IMG/VR virus record: IMGVR_UViG_3300033182_000980
Coordinates: 310,001-374,000 of that record
DNA length: 64,000 nt
Source: a virus
Strand: one strand, 5' to 3'
The notes beneath the pieces were generated by a model. That model saw only the letters and a list, made by a program, of their open reading frames with translations, was not told the DNA's origin and did no database searches. The position numbers and the translations under genes are program-made. Numbering within the stretch: position 1 is the stretch's first letter; every line of letters starts with the position of its first letter. Below, piece after piece: positions 8,011 to 19,100 of this stretch.

Positions 8011-8385
8011 CTCAGAATGAATCCAGCTAAAAAGAGTTCGGGTATAGAAGAGGTGGTTGATGCCCTTAAAGACGGAAGCCTTAACCTCTATGAGTTAAGC
8101 GACTTTGCTGTGAACACCTTGAGGGACAACTATCGAAGCCTCAAAGAAGTGAGACTAAGGAAAGAGTATGAGCAGAAACTCAGCGAGATCAACCCAAGTG
8201 CAGACCTTCGTAAGCTCCATGATTGGTATGCTCGACAAATGCGAGGTGATGTTGCTGGTGAGGCGAGCTTTAAGAAGTTTATGAAGCTGAAGCCAGATGT
8301 TGACTTAGGGATTCCCCTTCACTCAAGTATCAAGTATTACCTCTATCAAGCTCTGATTGCAAACCAGACACTTAGACTACCTTAA
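7936..8385 (+). CDS. Tagged putative virion-internal protein, 149 aa
   Basis: The tag MRRSASEIINDLEMR then VARLEKSA (residues 1-23) is followed by an unrelated helical body: VVDALKDGSLNLYELSDFAV, a basic central helix (LKEVRLRKEYEQKLSEI) and LHDWYARQMRGDVAGEASFKKFM. RBS GGAGA is 8-9 nt upstream. The body resembles no family I know. Membership in the tag family suggests packaging into the head and possible delivery into the cell, which is inference. Confidence 0.6.
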   Translation: MRRSASEIINDLEMRVARLEKSAVNLRMNPAKKSSGIEEVVDALKDGSLNLYELSDFAVNTLRDNYRSLKEVRLRKEYEQKLSEINPSADLRKLHDWYARQMRGDVAGEASFKKFMKLKPDVDLGIPLHSSIKYYLYQALIANQTLRLP

Positions 8386-8399
8386 GGGAGGTGATGAAA

Positions 8400-8690
8400 A
8401 TGGCACACTGCATCCTTCTAAAAAGACACCTAGATAACCTTGAGCTTGAAGCCTGTATGCTTTTGAAAGCCTATGAGAAAAACTCACATTTCATCGCTAA
8501 ATGTGCCGAGAAATCAAATGTCACCCTCACCAAGTCAAGAGTACAAGGTGGCGAGTCTGGTGATTTTATTTTCTTTTGGGTAGTTCCAAGTATGTTTAAT
8601 AATAGACTACCCGCTAAGGCACAGTTAAATAGGCTTAACGATTTTGTTGATCGGTTAGAAAGCACTAAACTTATTGTAGATATAATCTAA
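8400..8690 (+). CDS. Hypothetical protein, 96 aa
   Basis: GGGAGGTG at 8386-8392 fits ATG 8400 (MAHCILLKRHLDNLELEACM) with 7-nt spacing; GTG 8391 and ATG 8394 are too close. It lies 14 nt after the tagged gene and is probably co-transcribed with it. A helical N-terminus is followed by a beta strand (SGDFIFFWVVPSMF). Function unknown. Confidence 0.55.
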   Translation: MAHCILLKRHLDNLELEACMLLKAYEKNSHFIAKCAEKSNVTLTKSRVQGGESGDFIFFWVVPSMFNNRLPAKAQLNRLNDFVDRLESTKLIVDII

Positions 8691-8983
8691 TTGTTTTTCT
8701 TAACATAGACACCGTATCTAGCTCTGCCGATCAATCCCATCTGCTTCATATTTCCTAGCTCTTGGGAGATCTGGTCTCTTAGTCGGACACGATCTTTGGT
8801 GCTAGTAGTCTTTGAGGTTTTAGACTCGCCCTTCCTTAGATGAAAAGAGGGGTTGAGATTCTTGCCTTTGATATAAGCGTTGAGACAATCTTCAACTGTT
8901 TGTGGTGTTCCCACTTGGTTGAAGTGTATAGTTAAAAAGCGTCTTATATCTTGTCTTCTACTTATAGGCATAGTGATGTTCAC
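8687..8983 (-). CDS. Putative winged-helix protein, 98 aa
   Basis: MNITMPISRRQDIRRFLTIHF leads into QVGTPQTVEDCLNAYI, a basic linker (KGESKTSKTTSTKDRVRLRD), and a helix-strand end (QELGNMKQMGLIGRARYGVYVKK) that resembles the recognition helix plus wing of a small winged-helix DNA-binding domain. The start overlaps that of the divergent gene at 8976. Regulator function is inferred. Confidence 0.45.
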   Translation of the reverse strand: MNITMPISRRQDIRRFLTIHFNQVGTPQTVEDCLNAYIKGKNLNPSFHLRKGESKTSKTTSTKDRVRLRDQISQELGNMKQMGLIGRARYGVYVKKNN

Positions 8984-9317
8984 AGAGATTAAAAATGGTA
9001 AGCGTTGTTGTCAATATCCTTCACTTTATATTACCCCTTGGGATTACCTTAAAGCAGTTTTAAATGAGTCTGGTTTTGTAGATCAACAGAAGGCATCTTC
9101 AAGGGAGTACATTGTAAAGGGTTGTGATAACAAGATTTTGCTCTATGTGAAGTTCAACACAGAAGAAATGTGTAAGATCGTATTTGTCGCTGAGTGCGGT
9201 GAGAATCTGTCTTGTGAGCTATATTGGAATCACCGAGGCAACTTCCATGAGAACGGAGACTTGGTTCTCTTTAACATTCGGAAGATCTGGTCCTCTTTGA
9301 CCACTCTTGACGAATGA
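8976..9317 (+). CDS. GF/IRxxW-family protein, 113 aa
   Basis: The start is placed at ATG 8976 (MFTEIKNGKRCCQYP) because the family begins with a short strand ending in (D/N)GKR; the longer ORF adds unrelated residues. Hallmarks: YLKAVLNESGF, a central beta-rich part (KILLYVKFN, KIVFVAECG), and the C-terminal FNIRKIWSSL. Relatives in this window lie at 9271(-), 29019, 30411(-), 31944(-), 52553, 52938, 53512 and 54540. Function unknown. The 3' end overlaps the convergent relative at 9271. Confidence 0.5.
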   Translation: MFTEIKNGKRCCQYPSLYITPWDYLKAVLNESGFVDQQKASSREYIVKGCDNKILLYVKFNTEEMCKIVFVAECGENLSCELYWNHRGNFHENGDLVLFNIRKIWSSLTTLDE

Positions 9318-9594
9318 GGTCAAAGAAATCTTGAGAATCACTTATGAGATAGGGGCATTGATTATCGAAACCCCATGTGGCGTTGTTAGTATTCACTAGG
9401 ATGTAAATATCTGTATCAGCTAAGTACCAACGCTCCACCCCTGCATATTCCCCATACTTTTTGAACCCACTCTCGATAAGTCCGACAGAAAAGAACATCA
9501 AACATTTGTTCTCTTTGCCCTCTTTAAACGCTTCTAGGGCTTTGTTCGACCATCCTCTTTTGAAGTCGATTTTGTTTGTGGCGAGAGAGATCAT
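9271..9594 (-). CDS. GF/IRxxW-family protein, 107 aa
   Basis: The family pattern is clear: LMFFSVGLIESGFKKYG, WYLADTDIYILVN, then FFDLIRQEWSKR. It is the last gene of the structural operon and starts by an ATGA overlap with the 326-residue protein. It converges with another member of the same family, overlapping 47 bp, so two relatives meet tail to tail. Confidence 0.55.
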   Translation of the reverse strand: MISLATNKIDFKRGWSNKALEAFKEGKENKCLMFFSVGLIESGFKKYGEYAGVERWYLADTDIYILVNTNNATWGFDNQCPYLISDSQDFFDLIRQEWSKRTRSSEC

Positions 9595-10571
9595 AGGGCT
9601 GTGTTATCCTCCTCACCTGTATCAACATCATCAAGCAATGATTTGTAATAAGGCTCTGGCCCACGATCTCTAGGCTTACTAAAGTCGGGTACACTTGATG
9701 CCACACTATCCACAGTGTTTGGTGCAGGAGCACCTTGTACGGTATCGCTAGAACCTGGGAGCTGTTCTTGATCCATCGCTTCAAAGAAGTTGAGGTCAAT
9801 GTTGGTCACGATATGTGAGAGGTGTACCTCATCGAGTTGCTTGTTCGGGTCATAGGGGGCGAGTTGAGCTGTTGTGCCAGAGAGAGCATTGAACAAGATG
9901 TCGTCTCTTTCGATTAACAACTGTTCTCTTAAATCACAGAGCTTGATGATCCTCGCTTCGAGGTTGTTCCTCAAGTGTGAGATTTCTTGTGTCGCCCATT
10001 TACGGGCATGGTATACCACACCACCTATTTGATCTGCTCTTGGATAAATACTCTTATTACTGCCACCTAACCTCCAACCAGGAAACTTTAGAACAGGCAA
10101 CCACCCCGAAGTATCTATCTGCTCTGACTCTTCTGCTGTCGCAGTTCTAGGGTATAGGACACCACCGTATGGCTGATCATAGCTCTTGTAAACATTCCGA
10201 GTATTGCCTTGTGAGTCTGTTACTCTAGGTTGATCTACTCCTGGTTCAGTTTCTCGCTCAATCCAATCATAAGAGTCTGGTCTTAAAAACATGGATATAT
10301 CAAAGGGGTTTCCACCTTGAGCGATATATGCTTTTAAGAGCTTTCCGAGAGCAGAGTTGACATCGACATCAAGTCCGACTCTTTTTTCAGTACAGACTTG
10401 AGCTTCTCCTTCACCCGTCTTTTCATAGGTGATGCGTATCTCTCCTATGCGATTGATCTCTTTATTGATGTGGTTGATCCGATAACCAACATTCTGTCTT
10501 TGCAATAGGACAAAGCGTCTAAACTCTAGCCATTGCCCTTTACGAAACATACAGTTCCAACCGAAGCTCAT
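9591..10571 (-). CDS. Structural operon protein, 326 aa
   Basis: Soluble, mixed alpha/beta, with an N-terminal aromatic/basic part (WNCMFRKGQWLEFRRFVLLQ), a helical region (EISHLRNNLEARIIKLCDLREQLL) and an acidic, proline-rich disordered tail (PEPYYKSLLDDVDTGEEDN). The start overlaps the stop of the 800-residue protein upstream (TAATG). Position between large tail-type proteins suggests a baseplate or tail component. No family recognised. Confidence 0.55.
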   Translation of the reverse strand: MSFGWNCMFRKGQWLEFRRFVLLQRQNVGYRINHINKEINRIGEIRITYEKTGEGEAQVCTEKRVGLDVDVNSALGKLLKAYIAQGGNPFDISMFLRPDSYDWIERETEPGVDQPRVTDSQGNTRNVYKSYDQPYGGVLYPRTATAEESEQIDTSGWLPVLKFPGWRLGGSNKSIYPRADQIGGVVYHARKWATQEISHLRNNLEARIIKLCDLREQLLIERDDILFNALSGTTAQLAPYDPNKQLDEVHLSHIVTNIDLNFFEAMDQEQLPGSSDTVQGAPAPNTVDSVASSVPDFSKPRDRGPEPYYKSLLDDVDTGEEDNTAL

Positions 10572-12973
10572 TATCCTTCTCCCTCTCCACCCATGAGGGC
10601 GATAAAGAAATCAATAAGAATGGATGGAACACCTCCAGCTACAACCATCGCACCAGTGCCATACCCGCCCGAACCGATGTCGGGTTTATCTTCTGACTGT
10701 TGAAGGGCAGAGATAAGACCTGCTGTACCATCAGCTAAATGGAATGTGCCGTATAGACCAGCAGGGAAACGGAAGCTCAGTATTAAATCTATGAGGGTTT
10801 TTATCTTTGCTATAATCGCCTGTACTTGGGCGATCCTCGTTTTCAGCATATGGATGAACTTAAGTATCTGAGCAACGATACCCTCAAGACCTTTTAGAAA
10901 TCCTTCCATGTACTTTTTAACTGTATCTATAAAGTCGGTTAAAGAGCTGAGGTCGGCATCTCTAAAGGGTCGCTGATTGATCCAAGCACCTGTCTCGGTT
11001 GTGAGAGGGGGGCTTAGGGTGACTACTCTTTGTGCGAGTCTGAATGTCTCTTTAAAGTCCTTATGCAAAAAGAGGTGTCCGATAAACACTCCGTGGTCTA
11101 TAACCACAGGGGATTTAGATCCGACCCAACGATCATGGACAACCGAGTCTCCAAGTCTCTCATAAAGCTGTAAATCGTAGTTAGCGTTTAGCATATCTAA
11201 TGTTACATCTCGATCTTCATTGATATAAATGCTAGTAGGTTGAATACCTACTTCCCCTCCTGTAGCTGTGTCCTTCATCATCTTTGCGAGGTCGAGAGGA
11301 AACTCGTTGATCTTGTCTAAGCTATCCTTCAAAGAGTTAAGGGTCGCATCCGAAGGCATATCAGACTTAAACCTAAGCATGATCTTCCTTAGCCATTCAT
11401 TAGCCTTTAATGCAAACTCTTGGGTGAGCTGATTTCCTACATATAAGTCAGCGTTAGATTCATAATAAAGCGATATGAGTTGTTGCTCTTTACCCACAGG
11501 ACTATCAAAGCCAAGTATGTTCAAGTGGTATACCTCATACGGATGAGTTAGCAGGTGAGCGAGCCAATAAAACTTAACTGCTTTGAGATACTTTTCTCGT
11601 ATGTCGGAGGGGCTTTTGACCACTACTGTGGCAGAGGGTTTAGAGATACTACCTTTACCCATTGCAAGAGAGACTAAACTCTCACCGACACGACCAGAGG
11701 TAAGAAAATCTCCTTCCACTAACTGATCCTGTGTCCCGAATCGTAAAAGACCAGGTAGCTCAACAGTTGTCTTACTTATGGAGTTGTAGTCATCAGAGTC
11801 GATTGTGAGCGAATACAGAGTAATGTAATACTCTGGATCTAAGTTCCCATCTATCTCTAGTTTCTCTAAGGGAATGTCGAAAGAGAAATCGTTGTCTCCA
11901 ACTAGACCTCCACCCCCTCCCCCATAGATGAAGCACCGATAAACATCGGAGATTTTTCGACCGTCAATGTTGTTGAGGTAATAACTGTCCTCTCCCTTTA
12001 TGATGAAAGACCCACTTGTGCCTATCCCATCGGGAGTCTCATCAAGGGGTTGGAACTCTTTGGACTCATCGAGTTTAGTGAACGCTGGGTCATCACTCTT
12101 AATAAGAGGCCAGAGACGAGGGTCTGTTTCCCCACCTACCAAGTCTTGAACAGTAGATTTATTTGGGCCGAATGCGGCTATCTCCACATCTTCTGTAGGC
12201 GGCCTCTCCACATTGTTAATGTAAGCGATCTTCTCATTTGCATTACGAGTGGCTACAGAAAACAAGAAGTAGTCGGGCAATATGAATGTCTTAGGAAAAA
12301 CCTTATTCGTTGAGGGTGGGGCTGGTAAGTTCCATTTGATTCTTATCCCATCTGGCTTATACACATTTGGGATCTCGATGTCTCCAACGATGTCATTGTA
12401 ATAACCTACTCGTACATTTATCGGAGCTTCTGCTTTATCGCTTGCCCCTTTAAATGACAGAAAGAGCTTAAGTAGCTTCTTAATGTAAGCGATGATCGCC
12501 CCTAACTTTGAGGCATCCGCACCTGCAAAGAAGGTCATTGCGAATACTTTGCTTTGAGGGGAGAAGTTAGGGCGAGTAGGGTCTTTGAGGTTTAATAGCT
12601 TCTCTACCATCCGGCTTTCAAATGCAGGGTATCCACCGAGTAGGCTTTCAGCAGGGTTCTTGAACTCTTTTTTATCCCATGTGATATACCAGCCAAGATT
12701 GCGAAGATCAGCGATAAAGGAATTTAACAGAGCGATGATTTCTTCAATGATTGGCTTAAGTGGATTGGTGAAGTCGATCAGTAATGAAGCAATGAAGTCC
12801 AATGCAGAGTTTACTAGAGCGAATGTGAGATTGACGATCTCAAACATCGCATCCGTTTTCTCTTTGGTTTCATCTAAGAGCTTATAAAAATCGTTCTCCT
12901 TGGCAATACCTACATGACCCCATGTATTAAAGCCAGGTGCTTTAGCCCATCCATTAGGGTCGTTATCAGCCAT
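10571..12973 (-). CDS. Large structural (tail/baseplate) protein, 800 aa
   Basis: The N-terminus (MADNDPNGWAKAPGFNTWG) precedes long amphipathic helices at ~35-100 (FEIVNLTFALVNSALDFIA) and ~150-175. Beta-rich segments follow, with a glycine run (FIYGGGGGGLVGD, ~350). A C-terminal helical stretch (ILKFIHMLKTRIAQVQAIIAK) precedes a Gly-rich end. It shares an operon with the 3,049-residue protein. A baseplate or tail role is inferred from size, composition and context. Confidence 0.55.
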   Translation of the reverse strand: MADNDPNGWAKAPGFNTWGHVGIAKENDFYKLLDETKEKTDAMFEIVNLTFALVNSALDFIASLLIDFTNPLKPIIEEIIALLNSFIADLRNLGWYITWDKKEFKNPAESLLGGYPAFESRMVEKLLNLKDPTRPNFSPQSKVFAMTFFAGADASKLGAIIAYIKKLLKLFLSFKGASDKAEAPINVRVGYYNDIVGDIEIPNVYKPDGIRIKWNLPAPPSTNKVFPKTFILPDYFLFSVATRNANEKIAYINNVERPPTEDVEIAAFGPNKSTVQDLVGGETDPRLWPLIKSDDPAFTKLDESKEFQPLDETPDGIGTSGSFIIKGEDSYYLNNIDGRKISDVYRCFIYGGGGGGLVGDNDFSFDIPLEKLEIDGNLDPEYYITLYSLTIDSDDYNSISKTTVELPGLLRFGTQDQLVEGDFLTSGRVGESLVSLAMGKGSISKPSATVVVKSPSDIREKYLKAVKFYWLAHLLTHPYEVYHLNILGFDSPVGKEQQLISLYYESNADLYVGNQLTQEFALKANEWLRKIMLRFKSDMPSDATLNSLKDSLDKINEFPLDLAKMMKDTATGGEVGIQPTSIYINEDRDVTLDMLNANYDLQLYERLGDSVVHDRWVGSKSPVVIDHGVFIGHLFLHKDFKETFRLAQRVVTLSPPLTTETGAWINQRPFRDADLSSLTDFIDTVKKYMEGFLKGLEGIVAQILKFIHMLKTRIAQVQAIIAKIKTLIDLILSFRFPAGLYGTFHLADGTAGLISALQQSEDKPDIGSGGYGTGAMVVAGGVPSILIDFFIALMGGEGEG

Positions 12974-13166
12974 TGGGGTCTACCTTTCTCTTTTTCTTTT
13001 GTAGCTCCCACTTAGCGAGTGCTTGTTCGAGGACAGCTAAGTTGCCTAAGTCCTCTTGTAGCTTACCCTCGTAGTGTGCTTGAAGCGTCCTTAAGTTCTC
13101 TAGGAGCTTCCCTACCTCTGTGCCATTAAGGTTTGGCTCTTTGGGTGTCTTTTTCCACTTACTCAT
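12966..13166 (-). CDS. Small coiled-coil protein, 66 aa
   Basis: MSKWKKTPKEPNLNGTEVGK then a heptad-rich helix (LLENLRTLQAHYEG through LAVLEQALAKWELQKKKRK). It overlaps both neighbours by 4-8 bp, so translation is likely coupled. It may be an assembly factor or minor connector of the adjacent large proteins; this is inferred from position. Confidence 0.6.
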   Translation of the reverse strand: MSKWKKTPKEPNLNGTEVGKLLENLRTLQAHYEGKLQEDLGNLAVLEQALAKWELQKKKRKVDPNG

Positions 13167-16100
13167 TTGATGTCCTCCAATGCTGTGTCATCGGGGTTGC
13201 TAAGATCCACTCTACTAAGTTTAGATAGAGTGCCGTTTACTTGATCAGTACGAACAGAAATCCATGCGTACCTACTATCTCTAGCGTTCATAGAAGATAT
13301 ATCATTTTCAAGCACTGTCGGGATGCCATCTTCGGGTTCTCCGTACCCCTCATCTGCCATCTTGGGATCTTCAATCAACATTCGCCTGTCATATACTGAT
13401 AAACAAGTCTCGTTGTTCTCAAAAGGCTGACTCGCTTGATTACCCAAGATGCTCTGCAATAAAATATCATTTGACGGATGGCTGTTATCTGCGATGCCTA
13501 CATTATTAATCAATCCCTCGGCTTCATATTGCGACCAAGTGTAAGGCTGTGTTGGAAGCTGATTAAATGAACGAATGACCTCAACCCATGAGAGCGTCCT
13601 CTCCCTAAAAAATAAGAACGATCCAGCTAACGACTCACTAAGGGTAGCGTTGCGTCTAAGGATACGATATGAGAAGGGGTGGATAGACTCTGGCGTTGTA
13701 GCGTATGTACCACCAACAATCCCTGCTGTCTGTCTCAAAGGTTGTGCGTCATCTCCACTTACAGAGGGCAATAGCTTATAGGTTGTCCTCGCTGTTCCAC
13801 TATCTCCAGCATAGAACTCAACAGAGAGCGTGTTAGCGTCATCTACAGATACGACCTTATACGCCCCTCGATTGTCATCAAGGTGATTGGGTATGCCAGG
13901 TGTGCCGTCTCCATTATCACCTTGTGGTGGTGCTCCATATTCAGTCGCTGTTCCTGTAAGCAGACCTTGAGGATCAATCACTAAGAAATCACCCTCTGCT
14001 ACACCTAGAGCGATGAAGTCAGCGTTGGTGTCGGATAGCACATTCTCTACTCCAACGGAGATGCCCTCTTGAGGTGTTGTGGAATAAATCTCTGTGAAGC
14101 CATGTTCAATGAACTGATCGAACGCTTGTAGCTCTGGGATAAGAGGAACACGAGTGATGACCTTAAAGACATCATTGTTCCCAACTGCCGAGACAGACCC
14201 TCTAATGACAGAGCATTTAAGCGTTGAGCCTACCTCAAGGACTCGTAAATAAAGTGTCTCTTGGTTAGACCCATTAACGCACTGTACTTGATCACCTACC
14301 GACACAACATTTGTAAAGTCTCCCACCTGTGTATCTGTACCAGAGACATCAGCGACACCTTCACCATCAACCTTGAGGGGTGTAAGGGTGGCTACACTGT
14401 TAGCATAGGCAACGCTATCCACTCGACCTACTCGTTGCTCATAAAGGTATCGGAAACCCTCGAACGCATAGACGAGCTTAGAGAACACATCAGTAAAGCG
14501 TCTAAGTCTACGAACGGTGAAGTTCACTCTCTCATAGAAATCCCAAGCTGGTGGGTTTGTTAAGGTGGACTCAATCGGAGATCGAACTTGGCTTGGGAGT
14601 TCGCTTGGAGTAGCACCAAACTCAACAGGGGTTGTGCCTGCGTAGTCTCTCAAGAGTCGGGGGAATGTAGGATCAAGATAGATGCCTGCACTCACATTAA
14701 CAGTGATCTTGATCGTGTCATTCGGTGTGATGAATGTATCGTGGTATTCATTGCCTTCGGGATTATCTGTAACACGCTCGTATATATTCTGAGGTAGGTT
14801 GAAAGCCACAACCATGTTGTTTTCATCACGCTCTACCCTAGACTCATCTAAGTTATTTTTAGAACCTGTGTATCCCCCACCCACATTGAAATAAATCTCG
14901 ATGGTGTTATCTAGGCTTACAGGTATCTCACCATACCCTAATAGCAAGGTGTTAAAAGGTATGCGTGTTAAACCACCGATAGTTTGTTGACCCTCTCCTA
15001 CAAGGGAGATGAGTTCGTTTATCGTCACACCAGTAGGATGTGGTCCTCCACCTCCACCACCTGGTTTTTCACCATCAGCATAATGTGGGTTAGCGTGGTT
15101 AGCGTTTGTATTCTCGGTAAAGGTAAATGACCCGCCATTTTCTCCATCTGTCAAGGATTCGTATTCCACATGGACTTGAGAAAACCCATACAGTTCATCA
15201 TATACATGAGTAGACACAGAGAGTGGTTTGCTGAGGTAGTTGTTATTAAGCAGTATAATCAACTCACCGGATGCACCAAAGTAGTCGCTTAGGTTCGGCA
15301 CATCTGTTGTGATTGTTCCAGTACCATCTCCATTATTCACAACGCTTACAACTTTGGGGAACACTACAGGTAGTAAAGCACTTGAACCTAGAGTCTCTGT
15401 GATTTCTACTGTAGCGTCTGTCTTAACCACACCTCTGACCCGATGCGTACCTGCATTATGTCCATTCTCGATGTAAAGAAGATCACCTGTGAGGACATGA
15501 TCCATTGAACCTTGTGAACCAGGTGAAGGTATTACATTACGAAGAATGCCCTTACCACTATCAGTAAGGTTTGCTGGATCTGCAACCCCGACCAATCCAG
15601 AACTTGCAAGACCTTGTAAGATCGTGTCCGACTCATCAACCTCTGACCCAATGAAGATAGACATAGGGTCATCTGTTCGAGAGATCCCATTAAGTGATCT
15701 TGGTCTGAAAGTAGTGCTGTTGACTGAATAGAAAGAAGTGAACTCCTTGTTGTTTACATCACTATCCACAGTGCCTGTACTTGCCCCTCCCTCTTCTCTG
15801 ACCTCAAATGTGCTACTCTTAATCGTCAGCTTTTTAGTCGTATCAGACCCTCCCGCAAAAGCGGGGTCTGTGATTAGAGTAAAAATTTGTCGATCTGTGG
15901 GGAACACAACATCGAGCCTGTTGTTTGCAATCTCGGCTGTGCTAGTGACTGACAGCCTATAGTCATGGGAAACAGGATTACCAGTCTGCTGGTCAGCCCC
16001 AAAGAAGTATCCATTCCCACCATTTGGTTGAACCGAAAAATAAAAAATGTCCGTCGTATTATCCCAGAACCTGTTATAGAGCCAAGAGTTCATATCGCCA

Positions 16101-19100
16101 AAGTTATCCCATGTCTCTGGAGGGATTGATGTTGGGTCGTAAGGGTCTGGTACAGGTTCTTGAACAATAACTAACTGACTTGTCATAGGACAAGATACAG
16201 ATGTGATGTTAGACGCAGTGTGTAATGATTTTGCTACCTCATCATATAGACTTACAGTCCAAGAAGCACCGTCATAACTGAAGATAAATGTCCACTTGTT
16301 TCGATTTGGGTCGACCGTGTTTGACCCAAGGTTATGAACATGGAGTTTGACCTCTAATCCTGCACTTGGACTAGCAAATAAACTCTGAACATCATATCCG
16401 TTCATAAAGTAGATCTCGGTCACAGATCGGTCGTAGATCCCATTGACATCTGGAAACCAACCTTCTTGGATGAATAGATTCCCACCATTCGTTAGACCCA
16501 CTGAAAGATTTTCAAGCTCACATAAGACATCACATGGTGATGTAAATGTTGGTGGAGAAATACGATCCCCATCCACTTCAGCGATCTCAAGAACACCTGT
16601 AGAAGATGTACCTCCAGCACCACTAGAGTCGGGCTTCAAGATCATAAGATCACCCTGTCTCGGAGCTTGCTCGCAGATGCCATTCAAGGTAGAGAAATCT
16701 TCGCTCGTTGTGAGGAAGCCACCAGAAATACTAGCGGTACCCCTCGCCTCATCTGGATAAGCATACTCATTAAGACCCGATATGTCATTGAGCGTCTGCA
16801 CCTGTAAAGCATCTAAAGCTGGTGGGATCTGTGGCAACAAATCCCTCTCGCTAAATCGACTCTTATAAGGGATAGACTCATCACCAGTATCGTCAACAGC
16901 TTCGCCATCAAGAGCTGGATATCTAAAGGGTGTTGTCTCCGAGTAAAAGAAACTAACAGCTCCTTCTAAAGCCAAGCCACCCGAAGGAACATTCTGACCA
17001 ACGATTTCTTTGACGGGCCAGTTCGGTTCACTGATGCTAGGGAGACTTATATCAACAAGCTCACCTGTCGATGACTTTAACCCGATGTCAGAGCCAACCC
17101 TAAAAGTCGTTGACGGCGAGCTGTCATCGTCAAGATCACGAGCAAAGGATTCAATGAGAGTATCACCACGCTTTGGTGGGTTTTCAACCAATGACTCACC
17201 ATTGATCTTCAAGGTAAATGGATTACCTTTTAAGACCACATAGCACCCATTAACGATAGCTTCTACCTTAGCGTTTCTTGGCTCGGATCGTTCAGATAGA
17301 GGTGGGAATAAACCTAACTCAAGGAGTGTCGCTTGCTCGGCTGTGTTCAACACATTGTAGAACTCGCCCCCATTCCGACTGAGCCTCACCTTCGAGTTGA
17401 CTTGCAGACCATTAAAGGTTCGATCCACATTCCCTACAAGGGCATCTGCAAGCTCACCACCCTCACTCACAAACTGAGCCGTATCGGGTAATCCTGTTGT
17501 TGAATCAATGGGGAACTCATCAAGAGGAACAGCAGATAAGATGAAGGTAGGCTTACCCGCTGTCTCTGCCACCTCGGAAGGATAACCATTCAATGAGAAA
17601 TCATACACCCTAAAGCGAGCTGACCTACGACTCACCACAGGGAGGGCTGTAATGTTCTCTATTTGCCCTAGAGCGTTGTTTTGAGCATTGGCTATGGTAA
17701 TCCCATTGGTCGAGCTATTTAACGCTCCAGGATTGCGATATGAGTACATTCTCGTACTCGTAGGGAATAAGCGACTGAACCTATGTCTCCTCCACATAGG
17801 AGAATAAACAGGATCATACTCTACACGCACATAAGGGAAGCCTGCTCCAAAGTCAAAGACCGTCCTCTCCTTTTGACGAATGAGGACATAATCATCCATC
17901 TCGTTTTCTATGAGTGAACGCTGTTGCTCAAGGATTGAAGCCAGCACATCTGCTTCGGGTGGAGAACCACCAATCAAGATCGTGTCCTCTGGAGTCGGGT
18001 ACTGATTAGCAGGATTAAGAGGAGTTAAAAACTCCATGCTCACATAGCGAGGGTAAATCTCCCTCGTGATATGATCCTCCATACCTGGTGCGATCCAATC
18101 ACCAGCAGTCAACAGATTGAACTTGAAAGAGCCATCGGCATCTCCAACCACCTTGCCTGTGGTTGTAGAGAGGATGTCATCAACAGGCTGGACATAGCCA
18201 TTGTAAAGATTGATCCTAGAGCGAGCGACCACATCATTAGCTAGTAAGTCATAGACACCAATCGCCTTACCTTGTGATGTAGGTGAGGAGATAACCAGCT
18301 TACCCCCCGAACCTGTATCTTGATCGAGGCTTTGTTGAAGCTCATTAGCGATCTCTGATGAGTATGCGTCCTCGTCTGCAATCCTTACTTGGAAGGTGTC
18401 TGGTGATGAAACAACACAACTGACATTCAACCCTAGCCCATCGTATTCTTCGGGTGTCGTGGATTGATTAAAGGTTGCCTTGTATGAAGGCTTACTTACT
18501 CGACCACCTAAGAGCGTAAAAGGCTTTACTGCACTCAACGCAGTATGAAGCAAATAATAACTCACTTGAGGTCTTACATCATGGCCATTCTTGAGGTCGA
18601 TTAATCCAGCTTCGGAGTTAAAGTTATAGTCCTCGTTAAGAGTTAAAAGCCTCCCTCGACCCTCGGTGTGATTGTACTTGATGAGCTGAAAACTCTCGGT
18701 GTCAACAATGCCTGTCGTGAGAGTAAGACTAGTGTCTCCCTCAATCAGAACAGGTCTAAACGAGACATAGAAATCATTGGTCGAGATAAAGTCATGCCCC
18801 GTTGTGAACCCCTCGACTGTGACTTTGGTCATGCCAGTTGCATCATCAAGCCCTACCACTTTGACCCTGTAGGGTGTGCCTTGTAAGACCACAATCGACT
18901 TGGCTTTAATGAAGTCTCTGTAATCACCCTGTATCAAGATGTCTGGACTCTTAGGTTTCGCTGTCACATTCGCATTAGCCACCTGCCTAAAGGCATACGA
19001 GCTAGTCGTTCCCCCATAGGTGAATGAAGGCACATTGAGATAAGCAATCATCTCTGCCTCAATGTTCACCCTCGCTGGAGGACTTACAGAAATACTATTC